DNA of 64,000 nt from positions 1 through 64,000 of the forward strand of contig NZ_CP129407.1 in NCBI RefSeq assembly GCF_030436115.1, in the 5' to 3' direction. This DNA comes from Borrelia sp. P9F1. Its GTDB lineage: Bacteria; Spirochaetota; Spirochaetia; Borreliales; Borreliaceae. The translations under genes were made by a program, and so were the position numbers. The number at the start of each line of letters is the position of its first letter. Position 1 is the stretch's first letter. The notes beneath the pieces were generated by a model that saw nothing but the letters and a program-made list of their open reading frames with translations, made no database searches and was not told the DNA's origin. Of this stretch, positions 8,942 through 19,253 are shown piece by piece.

Positions 8942-9799
8942 TTATATCTTTGAATGAATTTTTTCCATTATCCAGTTATATAATTTAGTTCCTTTGCTGT
9001 AATTAGCCTCAGCCACATCTCCCACTCTCTTTTCTCTGAGCAACCTTCTAGCCTTCTTATCATTCTCATAATAAACTGTTAATGTATTCTCATAATGGGC
9101 CAAATTATTATTTAATATTTCAAAAGCCGGAACGTCACTAAACCCGTCTGCAATATAAAACATATTCTTAAAAGGAATCTCTCTTCTACCTTTAGGAATT
9201 CTTTTATTGATCTTATCATAAGATCCTTTATTCAACTCAAAAATTACCCGTGTTTTTATTGTATGATCTACAAAATAACACACACTGCTTAAAACATTGT
9301 TTTCAGAAAATTTATTATCCAAATTCTCATAACAAGGCATAAGGTATGTATCTATAAACTCGCAAGCCCAAACTTTAGTAACATAAGAAGCAATTTTACT
9401 CCCCAAAATCATCTGACGAAATCCGCTTGAAACAATGTAACTACTTATTGCAGCACCAGATCCTTTCAAACTTTTATTGATTGTATCTATCTCTTCGAAT
9501 AATTCAACTACACCTTCAAAAAACTTTAATTTTAAACCCAATTTAAACAATGCTCTATTATTTAAACCCTTAAAAATACCCTCTCTGACATACGTTAAAA
9601 AGTGAGACAAATATATCATCTCATTAGCAATAATATTATAGCCATTTTTATTATAAACAGCAGATAAATTTTCAACCTCATTCCAAAACGAGCGTTCATC
9701 AACACCGTACTCATCAAAAAGTACCTGCTGCATATTGCCATAAATTAAAGTATCATCAAAATCGAATATCAAAGCTACTATTTTTTCTTTTTTATCCAT
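8942..9799 (-). CDS. HAD-superfamily phosphatase
   Basis: A 285-residue cytosolic hydrolase. Motif I is FDFDDTL with the nucleophile and acid Asp13/Asp15, the motif II Ser lies in YIVSSGFRQ, and motif IV is FYIADGFSDVPAFE. This resembles phosphoserine-phosphatase-like or haloacid-dehalogenase-like enzymes, and the substrate is not predictable. It is transcribed divergently from cdaA across a 97-bp gap holding a 16-bp inverted repeat. Confidence 0.8.
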   Translation of the reverse strand: MDKKEKIVALIFDFDDTLIYGNMQQVLFDEYGVDERSFWNEVENLSAVYNKNGYNIIANEMIYLSHFLTYVREGIFKGLNNRALFKLGLKLKFFEGVVELFEEIDTINKSLKGSGAAISSYIVSSGFRQMILGSKIASYVTKVWACEFIDTYLMPCYENLDNKFSENNVLSSVCYFVDHTIKTRVIFELNKGSYDKINKRIPKGRREIPFKNMFYIADGFSDVPAFEILNNNLAHYENTLTVYYENDKKARRLLREKRVGDVAEANYSKGTKLYNWIMEKIHSKI

Positions 9800-9808
9800 A
9801 AAACAAAA

Positions 9809-9846
9809 ATATATTTTAATACAAACTAAGTTGTATTAAAATATAT
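9809..9846. promoter_or_regulatory. 16-bp perfect inverted repeat in divergent promoter region
   Basis: The arms at 9809-9824 and 9831-9846 are exact reverse complements around the 6-base centre ACTAAG. The element lies between the HAD gene (start 9799) and cdaA (start 9897), with a TATAAT box at 9871-9876 on the cdaA side. It could be an operator for a dimeric regulator or an RNA hairpin. It has no T run and no gene ends here, so it is not a normal terminator. Confidence 0.6.
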
Positions 9847-9896
9847 ATGTAACTGCGCATATATTCAATATATAATGCAAAACAGATGGGATAGAA

Positions 9897-10673
9897 ATGT
9901 TTGCTATGGATGTGATTAATATAACTCAAGTGAAAGATGTCCTCTCTAGGGTATTAGATCTGGGTCTGATCAGTATTTTAATTTATTATGTGTATAAAAA
10001 TGTGGTTAATTCCTATTCTATCAATTTACTTAAAGGAATGATCATAATTGCATCTGTTGGAATCATTTCTTATTATCTCAATTTACACACCATAAACTGG
10101 CTCTTAAGCTATATAGCAAGTATACTACCTATTACAATGCTTATTCTCTTTAACAAAGAAATAAAGAAGATCATAATGCAAATTGGAAATTTCAACCTAT
10201 CCTTTAAGCTTGCAAACCGAAAAGAAGAAACTACTAAAATCATTTCCGAGATAATGAAAGCAATCAAGCATTTGTCAAAACACAAATCTGGTAGCCTGAT
10301 CTGCATTGAAAAAAAAATACAGCTAGAACAACTAATAAATAAAGGGATAAAATTAGACGCCATAATCTCTAACGAAATATTAATATCAATTTTTGACTAC
10401 GAAACACCTCTACATGATGGGGCTGTCATTATTAGCAATAACAAAATCGCTTACGCTGGATCATTTCTGCCTCTATCTAATATTGAATCTATTAGCAAGA
10501 CTTTTGGAACAAGACACAGAGCAGGGCTTGGAATTTCTGAAAACTCAGACGCAATAACAATAATTACTTCTGAAGAAACTGGATCCATTTCACTCACAAG
10601 TAACGGAAAACTAGAGTATAATTTAAGCTCTAATGAAGTTAGGAAAAAATTAAATCTTGCATTGATAGAATGA
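9897..10673 (+). CDS. cdaA: diadenylate cyclase CdaA (c-di-AMP synthase)
   Basis: Makes cyclic di-AMP from two ATP at the membrane. Three hydrophobic helices (about 20-85) precede a DAC domain with the catalytic DGA (174-176, in PLHDGAVI) and RHR (206-208, in GTRHRAG) motifs. Length (258) fits CdaA/DacA. It overlaps the cdaR start by four bases (ATGA), the conserved cdaA-cdaR pairing. A TATAAT box at 9871-9876 and GGGA before the ATG support the start. Confidence 0.95.
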   Translation: MFAMDVINITQVKDVLSRVLDLGLISILIYYVYKNVVNSYSINLLKGMIIIASVGIISYYLNLHTINWLLSYIASILPITMLILFNKEIKKIIMQIGNFNLSFKLANRKEETTKIISEIMKAIKHLSKHKSGSLICIEKKIQLEQLINKGIKLDAIISNEILISIFDYETPLHDGAVIISNNKIAYAGSFLPLSNIESISKTFGTRHRAGLGISENSDAITIITSEETGSISLTSNGKLEYNLSSNEVRKKLNLALIE

Positions 10674-11665
10674 ACATAAGCAAAAAAGTTATAAACATAG
10701 CGAAGTTTTTATCTGAAGACTGGCAGAATAAATCTATTTCCATTTTAATAGCTATCGTTATGTTTGCCGCATTTTACTTGAACAACATAGAATCAATCAC
10801 AGTAGAAAAAGAAATCAAGATTTTACTAAAAGATGAAATAACACTGGGGAAGATTCCTGATTACACCAAAATACTACTTACGGCAAAAATTAACAAAGAA
10901 AATTTAAAATACTTAGACCTTGACCGCATAATCTTATTAGTTGAGGCCACCAATATAAAAGAGGCAGGAGAATATGAACTTCCAATAAAGGTCAAAAATC
11001 TTAATGCCATTCCCATTGCTGAGTACAAGCTTTCAAGGAGCGCAATTTCACTAAATTTAGATAAAAAAATCTCAAAATTAGTAAAAATTGAACCTAAATT
11101 TACACTACTTGAAAAAGAAAGCAAAGGAGAGTATTTTATTGCCAAATATAATATCTCGCCCGAAAAACTAAAAATATACGGACCTGAAAAGGTAATCGAC
11201 TCAATCAATACAATTGAAACTGAAATAAAAGAATTTGACACAAGAACCATATTTATCTCAGAACATCTCGAGGTACTATCTCCAAATCCACTTATCACAC
11301 TCGAGAAAAGTCATGTAATGGTTACTATTACGCTAAGCAAAAAATATACACATACAACAATAAAAAATCCTAATTTGGTTTTCAATAATGTCAAAAATGG
11401 ACTAGAAATAAAAAATAAGGACAAAATTCTAAATCCAGAAAACGAGATGTTTATTAAAATAAGGAGTAGGCTATCTGAAAAAATAATTCAAATGCACATA
11501 GATAATAAAAACATCTGTTTTAATCTGGATTTGGATCATATTCAAACTCCGGGAATTTACAACATTAATACAGATATAATATTTAAAAATAATGCACATG
11601 GCATAGAGGTGTATGAACAAGAGCCTAAAACGATAAGACTAGAGGTAATTCCAAGTGAACAATAA
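10670..11665 (+). CDS. cdaR: YbbR-domain regulator CdaR
   Basis: A 331-residue protein with a short cytosolic start, one membrane helix (about 23-40) and an extracytoplasmic part made of YbbR-like beta repeats. In other bacteria CdaR binds CdaA and modulates c-di-AMP synthesis. The four-base overlap with cdaA indicates translational coupling. The C-terminus runs up to acpS. Confidence 0.85.
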   Translation: MNISKKVINIAKFLSEDWQNKSISILIAIVMFAAFYLNNIESITVEKEIKILLKDEITLGKIPDYTKILLTAKINKENLKYLDLDRIILLVEATNIKEAGEYELPIKVKNLNAIPIAEYKLSRSAISLNLDKKISKLVKIEPKFTLLEKESKGEYFIAKYNISPEKLKIYGPEKVIDSINTIETEIKEFDTRTIFISEHLEVLSPNPLITLEKSHVMVTITLSKKYTHTTIKNPNLVFNNVKNGLEIKNKDKILNPENEMFIKIRSRLSEKIIQMHIDNKNICFNLDLDHIQTPGIYNINTDIIFKNNAHGIEVYEQEPKTIRLEVIPSEQ

Positions 11666-11669
11666 AATC

Positions 11670-12044
11670 ATGAAATCAATAGGATGTGATATAATACAAG
11701 TCGGGAGACTTAACAGTTTATTAAAGAATAAAAAAAAATTGGAGAGGTTCTTTACACAAAGAGAGATTAAAAGCTTGGAAATGAAAGGGAAGGGAATTTT
11801 GGAAAGTCTGGCTGGTAAGTTTGCAGCAAAGGAGGCTTTGATTAAATCTTTAAGTCCTCTAATAGAGAATAAAATAAAATACTCTCTTAAAGATATGGAA
11901 GTCGTTGAGTTGCCGTCCGGTAATGTTGCATTCCAATTACACAATGATGTTGAAAGCCTGATAAATAAAATGGATCTAAAATTATATTTAACAATATCAC
12001 ATGAAAGGGAGTACGCTGTTGCGTTTGTAATAGTAGAAGATTAA
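11670..12044 (+). CDS. acpS: holo-[acyl-carrier-protein] synthase
   Basis: Transfers 4'-phosphopantetheine from CoA to acyl carrier protein. It begins [13 protein letters not shown] with the metal-binding Asp, has GKFAAKEA with the catalytic Glu near residue 54, and ends with the [11 protein letters not shown] strand. ATG at 11670 gives the usual family start and lies 5 bases after the cdaR stop. An upstream in-frame GTG at 11655 would overlap cdaR. It sits in the cdaA-cdaR-acpS run on the plus strand. Confidence 0.92.
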   Translation: MKSIGCDIIQVGRLNSLLKNKKKLERFFTQREIKSLEMKGKGILESLAGKFAAKEALIKSLSPLIENKIKYSLKDMEVVELPSGNVAFQLHNDVESLINKMDLKLYLTISHEREYAVAFVIVED

Positions 12045-12047
12045 TTT

Positions 12048-12896
12048 ATGAACAAGATATCATATTTCACAAAATGCGAAACTGAATGTCCTTTGTGTGA
12101 CTGTAAATTTAGAAAAGAAGACCTCCTAACAGGCAGTGGTCGCTTGATATCTGGGGAATTGAAGGTTGACTTAAAAAGAGAGTATATCAAGAATGAAAAA
12201 TATGGAGATATTTACCCTAGGATATATTCAATAACAGTGTGTCCTGGTTGCTACTTGGCTGCTTTCCCAAATGAATTTAATGCGATAACAACCTCTAGCT
12301 CACAAACAAAACAACAGTTGGTCCACTGCGAACAAAAACGGAAGAGAATAAAGTCACTTTTTGATGACGATCTAAACTTCAATCAACCAAGGGGACTTAG
12401 AGAAGGTGCTGCTAGCTATATACTTGCTATGTTGTGTTACGAGCACCTTGACAAAAGTCATAATCCAACTCTGAATCAGGCAAAATGTGCAATAAGGGCT
12501 GCTTGGGTCTTTGAGGATCTTCACAAAGAAAATTCAAATCAAAACTATAACTATTTGCAAAAAATATTCTATTACAAGGCGGCTTATCTCTACAAGTTAA
12601 CAATTGAAAAAGAACAAGATAACTCAGAACCGATTTCTACTGAGGCAGTATTCGGACCTGACACTGATAAAAATTATGGATACGACAGTGCCTTGTACTT
12701 ATCGGGTTTGCTAGAATACTTCTATGGCAATAAAGATAATAAGGAATACAGATACAGTCAATTAGTTGAAATTAAGACCGTACTCTCTAAAATAGCTGGA
12801 ATGGGAAAATCATCGAAAGAAAAACCCTCAATACTTTTAGACAAAATAAAAGAAGTTTATTTCAAAATTTCAAAAGAAATAAAAACTTTGAAATAA
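12048..12896 (+). CDS. DUF2225-family protein
   Basis: A 282-residue protein with two Cys pairs near the N-terminus, CPLC (about 15-18) and CPGC (about 67-70), that probably bind zinc. A helical region follows that is reminiscent of TPR-like DUF2225 proteins. The function is unknown. It starts 3 bases after acpS and is immediately followed by truA, so it belongs to the same transcription unit. Confidence 0.75.
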   Translation: MNKISYFTKCETECPLCDCKFRKEDLLTGSGRLISGELKVDLKREYIKNEKYGDIYPRIYSITVCPGCYLAAFPNEFNAITTSSSQTKQQLVHCEQKRKRIKSLFDDDLNFNQPRGLREGAASYILAMLCYEHLDKSHNPTLNQAKCAIRAAWVFEDLHKENSNQNYNYLQKIFYYKAAYLYKLTIEKEQDNSEPISTEAVFGPDTDKNYGYDSALYLSGLLEYFYGNKDNKEYRYSQLVEIKTVLSKIAGMGKSSKEKPSILLDKIKEVYFKISKEIKTLK

Positions 12897-13646
12897 ATGA
12901 AAAAGATATTTGCCGAAATAGCATATGATGGGTCTTTATATCACGGATTTCAGATTCAACCTAAAACCCCGACAATACAAGGAGAGATCGAGAAAGCTTT
13001 AGAAAAAATAAGTAAAACAAAGATCAAGATTCACTCATCGGGCAGAACTGACAAGGGAGTTCATGCAAGAGGCCAAATAATATCTTTTTATATAAACATA
13101 GATATTGCTCCAAAAAATTTAAAGATGGCTTTAAACTCTCTTTTAAGAGATGATATTAGGGTCATAAAATTAAAATATACAAAAAATGAATTTCAACCCA
13201 GATTTAATGCCAAGAGGAGAAAATACAGCTATTACATTCTCAATGACGAAAATCATTACCCATGGGAAGCATATCAAGCCTATTATGTAAAGAAAAAATT
13301 AAATATCGATAGATTAAATGAAATGTCTGCTATGTTAATTGGAACACACGACTTTACTACATTTTCATGCATAAGAGATCAAACAAATTCAAAACTGAAA
13401 GAAATTTATTTTGCTGGGTTTAAGAAAGAAAATAAGTTTGTTATATTCGAGATAGTGGGCTCTTCCTTTTTATGGAAAATGGTAAGATCAATAACAGGAA
13501 CAATGCTTGATATCGAAATAAAAAATGAATCTGTTTGTACCTTTATGCAAATTTTAAACTCAAGAAATAGAAAATTTGCAAGAAAAACAGCACCTGCAAA
13601 GGCTTTATTTCTAGATAAGGTTTACTATGAAAAACACATTAATTAA
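12897..13646 (+). CDS. truA: tRNA pseudouridine(38-40) synthase
   Basis: Converts uridines 38-40 of tRNA anticodon stems to pseudouridine. The catalytic Asp52 is in SSGRTDKGVHA. Other family stretches are FQPRFNAKRRKYSYYI and GSSFLWKMVRSITGTML. Length 249 is typical. Its ATG follows the preceding stop codon directly, which implies an operon. Confidence 0.94.
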   Translation: MKKIFAEIAYDGSLYHGFQIQPKTPTIQGEIEKALEKISKTKIKIHSSGRTDKGVHARGQIISFYINIDIAPKNLKMALNSLLRDDIRVIKLKYTKNEFQPRFNAKRRKYSYYILNDENHYPWEAYQAYYVKKKLNIDRLNEMSAMLIGTHDFTTFSCIRDQTNSKLKEIYFAGFKKENKFVIFEIVGSSFLWKMVRSITGTMLDIEIKNESVCTFMQILNSRNRKFARKTAPAKALFLDKVYYEKHIN

Positions 13647-14202
13647 AAAATTGATACTTTTAAGGATGCTTAAAAATAATATATCTGGCAATCTCTATGT
13701 TTATAAAGAGGATGAACTTAAGAAAATCAAAAAAAAGATAGTAGAACGCAGAAATATAAAAATATTAAACCGGACAGAACAAGTCAATATAAAAGAAAAG
13801 CCAAAATCAACAAAATTAATAGAACACAGTCAAAACAAAAATGACAAGAAAGATCTATTAATAGTATATATAGATAAAAAATATTTAAACAAAAGTACAA
13901 GTGAAATGGTCAGAAGATGGTGCGAAAGTATTAAAATATTGAATTACAAGATAATAGATAATGTTAACACACTAAACATAGAGCTCAATAGACGACCCAA
14001 AGCAATCCTCTCTTGCGAAGAAGTGGAATTTTTTCTAAATCAAAACTTAAGAATTCAAATTGTAAGAGGATTTGAGCTCAGATTTAAAGAAATTCCTCTA
14101 GTATTCACATATCTTCCCATGAATCAAATCAAAAACCCAAAACTAAAGAAAGAAATCTGGCAAGACTTAAAAATAATAAAGGGTATAATAAAATATGGAT
14201 GA
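13627..14202 (+). CDS. hypothetical protein between truA and priA
   Basis: A 191-residue, Lys-rich basic protein without signal peptide or membrane helix. I do not recognise a domain. The start overlaps truA by 20 bases and has AAGG 6 bases before the ATG. The end overlaps priA by 8 bases. The tight packing suggests co-expression with priA. The C-terminal half has alternating hydrophobic strands, but no function can be assigned. Confidence 0.75.
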   Translation: MKNTLIKKLILLRMLKNNISGNLYVYKEDELKKIKKKIVERRNIKILNRTEQVNIKEKPKSTKLIEHSQNKNDKKDLLIVYIDKKYLNKSTSEMVRRWCESIKILNYKIIDNVNTLNIELNRRPKAILSCEEVEFFLNQNLRIQIVRGFELRFKEIPLVFTYLPMNQIKNPKLKKEIWQDLKIIKGIIKYG

Positions 14203-16171
14203 CGATCTAGAGAATAACTTTTATTATGAAGTAGCTTTTAACATCCCAGTCAATAGACTTTTTCTCTACAAGCATAATTTCAAATTAGAAATAGGAGTAA
14301 GGGTAATAACAAACTTTAATGGAAAAGAAACACTTGGAATCATAATAAAAAGACATTCTGAGGATGAGCTTAATACAAATTTTACATTTGAAATAAAAAA
14401 CATACTAAAAGTCATTGATGAAAATGCACCAATAACAGAACACAACATTAATCTTGCTAACTGGATTAGTAGAAAAACATTTTCTGGGTTTGGAGAAGCT
14501 TTGTTTTGTGGACTCCCTAAAAGCACAACCTCAAACAAAGTAATAAAAAATAATGACAAGAAAAACACTAGTTCAATAATATCTATTCAATTAAATGAAA
14601 AGCAAAATGACATTTATCAAGAAATTATCGAATCAAAAACACAGAATACATTTTACTTATTCGGAGTACCTGGATCTGGGAAAACAGAAATATTCATCAA
14701 ATTGTGTGAACACTATCTAGAACAAGAAAAACAAATAATCTTTTTAATACCCGAAATCTCTTTGGGTTATCAAATAATTCAAAGAATCAAATCCAATTTA
14801 AGTACAAATAAGATTTATGAATATAATTCAAAAGTAGCAAATTCAAAAAAAGTTTCAACATGGAACAAAGTCAAGAATGGAGAAAGTTTGATTATAATCG
14901 GGGTTAAAAGTGCATTAATGCTACCTTTTAAAAATTTGGGTTTAATAATAATGGATGAGGAACATGAAAACACATATAAATCTGAAAATACTCCAAGATT
15001 TCATTCAAGGCACATAGGTTTTTTCTTACAAAGTGTCTTTGCTTCCAAATTTGTAATGGGAAGTGCTACCCCCTCACTTGAAGCATACATGGCAATGGAA
15101 AATAATCAAATAAAAAAAATGATGCTAGAAAACAAATTTTTTGATAAAACAGTTAAAGAACTTAAGATAGTAGACATGAAAAAAGAGCGACAGATTATAT
15201 CTTCAGAATTACTTTACAGCATACAAAAAAGCTTAGTTAATAAAAGGCAAGTTTTAATATTTTTCAACAAAAGAGGATACTCAAAAACACTTGAATGTAG
15301 CCTTTGTGGGCACATAGTTTGTTGCCCAAACTGTTCTTTTAACCTAACATATCATAAAAATGAAAACAAACTCATATGCCACTATTGCAAACACAAAACA
15401 AAGATAGTAAAGAATTGTCCCGGTTGCAACGCAGAAAACATCACATATAAAACATATGGAATTCAATTTGTTGAAAGGGAATTAAAAAATCTTTTACCAA
15501 ATGCACGAATAGCAAGAACAGACTCTGATCTTAATAAAAAAGATATTATCAATGCAATCACTGATTTTGAAAATGAAAGATTAGATATCTTAATTGGAAC
15601 ACAGATCATTGCGAAAGGATTTAATTTTAAACAAATACAAACGCTGGGAATTATTAACGCCGATGTTGGTATGGGGCTTCCTGATTTTAGAAGTAGCGAA
15701 AGAATGTTTGCAATAATTTCACAAGTACTAGGAAGAGCCGCAAGATTTCAAAGCGATAATACAATTATTATTCAAACAAAAAATCCAGACTATTACGCCA
15801 TAAAATATGCCTACGAAGGTAGGTATGAAGCATTTTATAAAGAAGAGATAAAAATTCGCAAAGAACTTAACTACCCCCCCTTTAAAAAAATAATTAGAAT
15901 AATCACAAGAAGCCACAAAAAAGAAGCCGCTCAGCATAAATGCCTAGAGTTCTTTGAAATATCTAAAGAATTTCTAAATGAGGAGATTGAGTACCTTGGC
16001 CCGTCGAAAGCCCCTATGTCAAAAATATCTAAATACTACAGATATAATATATTGTACTTATCAAAATCCTTCAATCTGCTTGAAAAGTTAATACGAAGCA
16101 CAAAAGAAAAAATAAAATCGACAAAAGACACTTATATCGAAATAGATTACTATCCAATTTCCCTAATTTAA
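14195..16171 (+). CDS. priA: primosomal helicase PriA
   Basis: A 3'-5' superfamily 2 helicase that restarts stalled forks. The 658 residues include Walker [10 protein letters not shown], Walker B DEEH ([11 protein letters not shown]), eight zinc-binding cysteines in four CxxC-type pairs (CSLC, CPNC, CHYC, CPGC), and helicase motif VI as LGRAARF instead of the common GRAGR. The N-terminal DNA-binding domain is shorter than in E. coli. It converges on udk with a 4-base overlap. Confidence 0.95.
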   Translation: MDDDLENNFYYEVAFNIPVNRLFLYKHNFKLEIGVRVITNFNGKETLGIIIKRHSEDELNTNFTFEIKNILKVIDENAPITEHNINLANWISRKTFSGFGEALFCGLPKSTTSNKVIKNNDKKNTSSIISIQLNEKQNDIYQEIIESKTQNTFYLFGVPGSGKTEIFIKLCEHYLEQEKQIIFLIPEISLGYQIIQRIKSNLSTNKIYEYNSKVANSKKVSTWNKVKNGESLIIIGVKSALMLPFKNLGLIIMDEEHENTYKSENTPRFHSRHIGFFLQSVFASKFVMGSATPSLEAYMAMENNQIKKMMLENKFFDKTVKELKIVDMKKERQIISSELLYSIQKSLVNKRQVLIFFNKRGYSKTLECSLCGHIVCCPNCSFNLTYHKNENKLICHYCKHKTKIVKNCPGCNAENITYKTYGIQFVERELKNLLPNARIARTDSDLNKKDIINAITDFENERLDILIGTQIIAKGFNFKQIQTLGIINADVGMGLPDFRSSERMFAIISQVLGRAARFQSDNTIIIQTKNPDYYAIKYAYEGRYEAFYKEEIKIRKELNYPPFKKIIRIITRSHKKEAAQHKCLEFFEISKEFLNEEIEYLGPSKAPMSKISKYYRYNILYLSKSFNLLEKLIRSTKEKIKSTKDTYIEIDYYPISLI

Positions 16172-16788
16172 AAAAAATCTGAGTTATCCTTCCCAAGAGC
16201 TCTTAAAAACGATGAAAGTACATAAAGTGCCCTATCATTATGCCCTCCTTCAGGAATAATAAGATCAGCATACTCTTTAGTGGGCTCAATAAACCTATAA
16301 TACCCTGCTCTGGTAGTATTTAAATACTGTTCAATAACCGACTCCAACGTACGACCTCTCCTAGACATATCCCTCTCAAGCCTCCTGATAAACCTAATAT
16401 CATTAGGTGTATCAATATATATTTTTAAATCTATCAGATTGCGCACTCTCTCCTCAACAAAAATCATAATACCCTCAACAATAACAACAGGAGTTGGGAA
16501 TATCTCTACAAACTCCGGTTTTCGTCTATGATTGATAAAATCATAAAGAGGCATATTAATCGGCTCATTATGTTTTAACTTTCTCAACTGTTCATAAAAC
16601 AAATTGTTGTCAAAAGCATCTGGATGGTCAAAATTAACATCCAAAAACTCATATTCATAATCACCAACGCTCTTATAATAATTATCTTGAGATATAAGAA
16701 CAAACTCAGGAATAACCTCGCTAATTTTATTGACAACCGTAGTCTTCCCACTACCAGACCCACCAGTTATTCCAATAATCTTAACCAT
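16168..16788 (-). CDS. udk: uridine kinase
   Basis: Phosphorylates uridine and cytidine for pyrimidine salvage. The P-loop GGSGSGKTT is at residues 9-17, the substrate loop DNYYKS at 36-41, FDHPDAFD near 54-61, and VIVEGIM near 102-108. The 206 residues match the family. Its start overlaps the end of the rhodanese-like gene by 8 bases, so the two are co-transcribed. Confidence 0.94.
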   Translation of the reverse strand: MVKIIGITGGSGSGKTTVVNKISEVIPEFVLISQDNYYKSVGDYEYEFLDVNFDHPDAFDNNLFYEQLRKLKHNEPINMPLYDFINHRRKPEFVEIFPTPVVIVEGIMIFVEERVRNLIDLKIYIDTPNDIRFIRRLERDMSRRGRTLESVIEQYLNTTRAGYYRFIEPTKEYADLIIPEGGHNDRALYVLSSFLRALGKDNSDFF

Positions 16789-17161
16789 CGCCCTCTTCTT
16801 GAAACTTAGGCATATTTTTTAAAGTACCTGCAACAAATATATTTTTAAATCCCACCCCTCTTAAAATCTTTTCAGCCTCAAAACATTTATTAAAACTTCT
16901 ACCATAAATTATTATCTGACTCTCAACACTACCCAACTTATCTTTCTTGGCAAACAAATTGTTAAAAGGAATATTAACTGCCCTTGCATAATGGCATTTG
17001 TTATATTCTTTAGCAGACCTAATGTCCAATATCAGAGCGCCCTCTTTAACCCTCTTCAACAAAGCCAACCCGGTCCTCTTCATCTTCAAGACAATAAAAA
17101 CCCAAACATAGAAAACGAGGAAAACCATTAAGAGTACAAACTTCACATAATCCACTAGCAT
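16781..17161 (-). CDS. membrane-anchored rhodanese-like protein lacking the catalytic Cys
   Basis: 126 residues: one N-terminal membrane helix (about 5-25), then a rhodanese fold with [21 protein letters not shown] (45-65). The active-site loop, normally YC-x-x-G, reads [10 protein letters not shown], so the sulfur-carrying Cys is Gly87. Thiosulfate sulfurtransferase (GlpE-type) activity is therefore unlikely at that site. Cys93 is not in the usual position. It may serve a structural or binding role. Confidence 0.75.
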   Translation of the reverse strand: MLVDYVKFVLLMVFLVFYVWVFIVLKMKRTGLALLKRVKEGALILDIRSAKEYNKCHYARAVNIPFNNLFAKKDKLGSVESQIIIYGRSFNKCFEAEKILRGVGFKNIFVAGTLKNMPKFQEEGDG

Positions 17162-17194
17162 ACTGCTTATGAAACAATAATATCAAAAAAAAAG

Positions 17195-17222
17195 AAACAA
17201 TTTCAATAAAATAAAATTGTTT
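17195..17222. repeat. 9-bp inverted repeat in divergent gap
   Basis: AAACAATTT (17195-17203) and AAATTGTTT (17214-17222) are exact complements around a 10-base loop, followed by further T residues. It lies between the divergent rhodanese-like and yitT genes, where no gene ends. It may be an operator or simply AT-rich structure. Confidence 0.4.
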
Positions 17223-17310
17223 TTTTAATAAAATTAATATAAAGTTCAAATGAATTAATCATTTTTGTATCGAAAAATAACCCATGAATCGACATGAAGA
17301 GAGAAAGAGC

Positions 17311-18276
17311 ATGAAGAACAAAAGAAAGAGATGGAAGAGAATAAAACAGAAGACCAGATTTATTGTACGCAGAGTATTTAGGAAACAACTTAAAAATATT
17401 TTCAAGGATCCTAAGCTAATACTGATTAGTACATTACAACTAACAATCGGTTCTCTTTTAATGGCGATATCTACAAATATTTTATACATACCTCACGGTC
17501 TCTTGAGTGGAGGGATTGCCGGGATTGCCCTAATGCTTCATTATGTCCTAGATTTCAATTTAGGATATACAATATTTATTCTAAATATTCCATTATTCAT
17601 TCTTGGAATCAAATTTTTAAACATAACCTTTGTAATTCAAAGCTGGATTGCAATGGCTTTGTATTCTGTTTCAGTAAACTATTCACAATTTTTGCAGGGC
17701 AGGATGCATCTTGATGATATGATGCTTGTATCAATTCTAGCGGGCCTCATATCGGGTCTTGGGCTTGGTTTAATCTTTAGAGCAAAGGGATCATCAGGCG
17801 GTTCGGACATAATCTCTATGATCATTAAAGAGAAATATTCAATTAGTATTGGAACTACAAACTTTCTTGTTAATCTTGCTGTATTAATTGTTGCAGCTGT
17901 ATTCTTTAATGTTGAGATTGCTCTTTACACCTTAATAGCTTCTTTTGTAACGGCTGTTATGACAGACAAGGCAAGCATAGGTTTTGGTAATCAAAAAGCG
18001 ATATTTATTATCTCAGATAAAGGAAAAGAAATATCTTATCTGATCACTAATAAATTAAAAGTAGCAGCTACACTGATTGAAGGAAGAGGTGCTTGGGCAG
18101 GAAATGATAAGACTATAGTTTTCATAGTGGTTCCCACAATACGCATGGCAAGGATTAAATATATTTCTCAAAAAGTTGACCCTAACTGCTTCATTACAGT
18201 ACTTAATACAAACGAAATAACGGGTGGCAAAAAAATTATCGAATCAAGTCCAGCCAAACAAGATATTGAAACTTAA
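17311..18276 (+). CDS. YitT family membrane protein (DUF161/DUF2179)
   Basis: A very basic N-terminus, then about five membrane helices (residues about 40-200) and a C-terminal cytosolic DUF2179 domain (KAIFIISDKGKEI, TLIEGRGAWAGNDKTIVFIV). The FRAKGSSGGSDIIS motif is typical. The family function is unsettled. ATG at 17311 is favoured over 17284 because GAGAG precedes it by about 7 bases. It converges with the pseudouridine synthase gene with a 4-base overlap. Confidence 0.85.
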   Translation: MKNKRKRWKRIKQKTRFIVRRVFRKQLKNIFKDPKLILISTLQLTIGSLLMAISTNILYIPHGLLSGGIAGIALMLHYVLDFNLGYTIFILNIPLFILGIKFLNITFVIQSWIAMALYSVSVNYSQFLQGRMHLDDMMLVSILAGLISGLGLGLIFRAKGSSGGSDIISMIIKEKYSISIGTTNFLVNLAVLIVAAVFFNVEIALYTLIASFVTAVMTDKASIGFGNQKAIFIISDKGKEISYLITNKLKVAATLIEGRGAWAGNDKTIVFIVVPTIRMARIKYISQKVDPNCFITVLNTNEITGGKKIIESSPAKQDIET

Positions 18277-19253
18277 AATTCCTCTAAAAATTCAACAAAA
18301 TTAGCGATAAGCATATTCAGATCCTCTTCCGTATAAAAGTTTGATAAAAAATCAACAAACCTCTGAGGAAACTCTGAGATAAATTTTTTCAAAAAATCTT
18401 CTTTAATGCTAATCTCAAGCTTGAAAGAATGAAGCATTAAAGATACATCATTAAAATCCCTATCTATCCTACCATAAACATTATCTCCCAATATTGGATG
18501 ATTTAAATACTTCATATGAACCCTTATTTGATGCGTACGCCCTGTCTTGGGTCTTAAAGCTACCAAAGAATAATTACCAATGCTAGCCCACACTTTGTAT
18601 TCAGTCAACGCCCTTTTGCCTCTACTGTTATGTACGATAAACTTTTTCCTATCATTTCTATCTCTATTTATGAAAGTCTCAATAACACCAGAAAGATTTT
18701 TAGGAGCACCCTTTATAATTGCAATGTAAACCTTCTTAACAACTCTTTCTCTAAATTGTGTAGACAAAAAATTTAAAGTTGTCCAATTTTTAGCACAAAT
18801 TAATACTCCAGATGTATCTTTATCTAACCTATGTACAATCCCAGGTCTAACTTTATCCTCTTTAAAACTATCCTCTAAACCTGACACATGATACAAAAGA
18901 AAATTTACAACAGTATTTTCCATCCCAGTTACACAAGGATGACTTAAAATACCTTGGGGTTTATTCACAACGATAACATTTATATCTTCATAAATAATAT
19001 CAATAGGTAATTTCAAAGGCCTTACATGATTTTTTAAATCAACTTCTTCATTAAATTCTATTAATATTTCGTCCCCTACAAAAACAGGTTTTGATAACTT
19101 TATCCCAACAAAGACACCACCACTGTTCTTAAAGGCAACCACCCCTCTTTTTTTTATTTGACTTCTAGTAAAAATACAAAATCTTTCAGATAAATAAATA
19201 TCAAGTCTCTGACAATCTTCCCTTACAACAAACTCTTCCTGAAGCTTTTTCAT
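18273..19253 (-). CDS. RluA-family ribosomal/tRNA pseudouridine synthase
   Basis: 326 residues. An N-terminal S4-like RNA-binding segment (REDCQRLDIYLSERF...RSQIKKRG) precedes a catalytic domain with HRLDKDTSGVLI, whose Asp is the catalytic residue, and GRTHQIRVHMKYLNHPILGD. It is probably RluD-like, modifying 23S rRNA, but RluA/RluC specificity cannot be separated by eye. It directly follows the small membrane-protein gene. Confidence 0.9.
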   Translation of the reverse strand: MKKLQEEFVVREDCQRLDIYLSERFCIFTRSQIKKRGVVAFKNSGGVFVGIKLSKPVFVGDEILIEFNEEVDLKNHVRPLKLPIDIIYEDINVIVVNKPQGILSHPCVTGMENTVVNFLLYHVSGLEDSFKEDKVRPGIVHRLDKDTSGVLICAKNWTTLNFLSTQFRERVVKKVYIAIIKGAPKNLSGVIETFINRDRNDRKKFIVHNSRGKRALTEYKVWASIGNYSLVALRPKTGRTHQIRVHMKYLNHPILGDNVYGRIDRDFNDVSLMLHSFKLEISIKEDFLKKFISEFPQRFVDFLSNFYTEEDLNMLIANFVEFLEEF

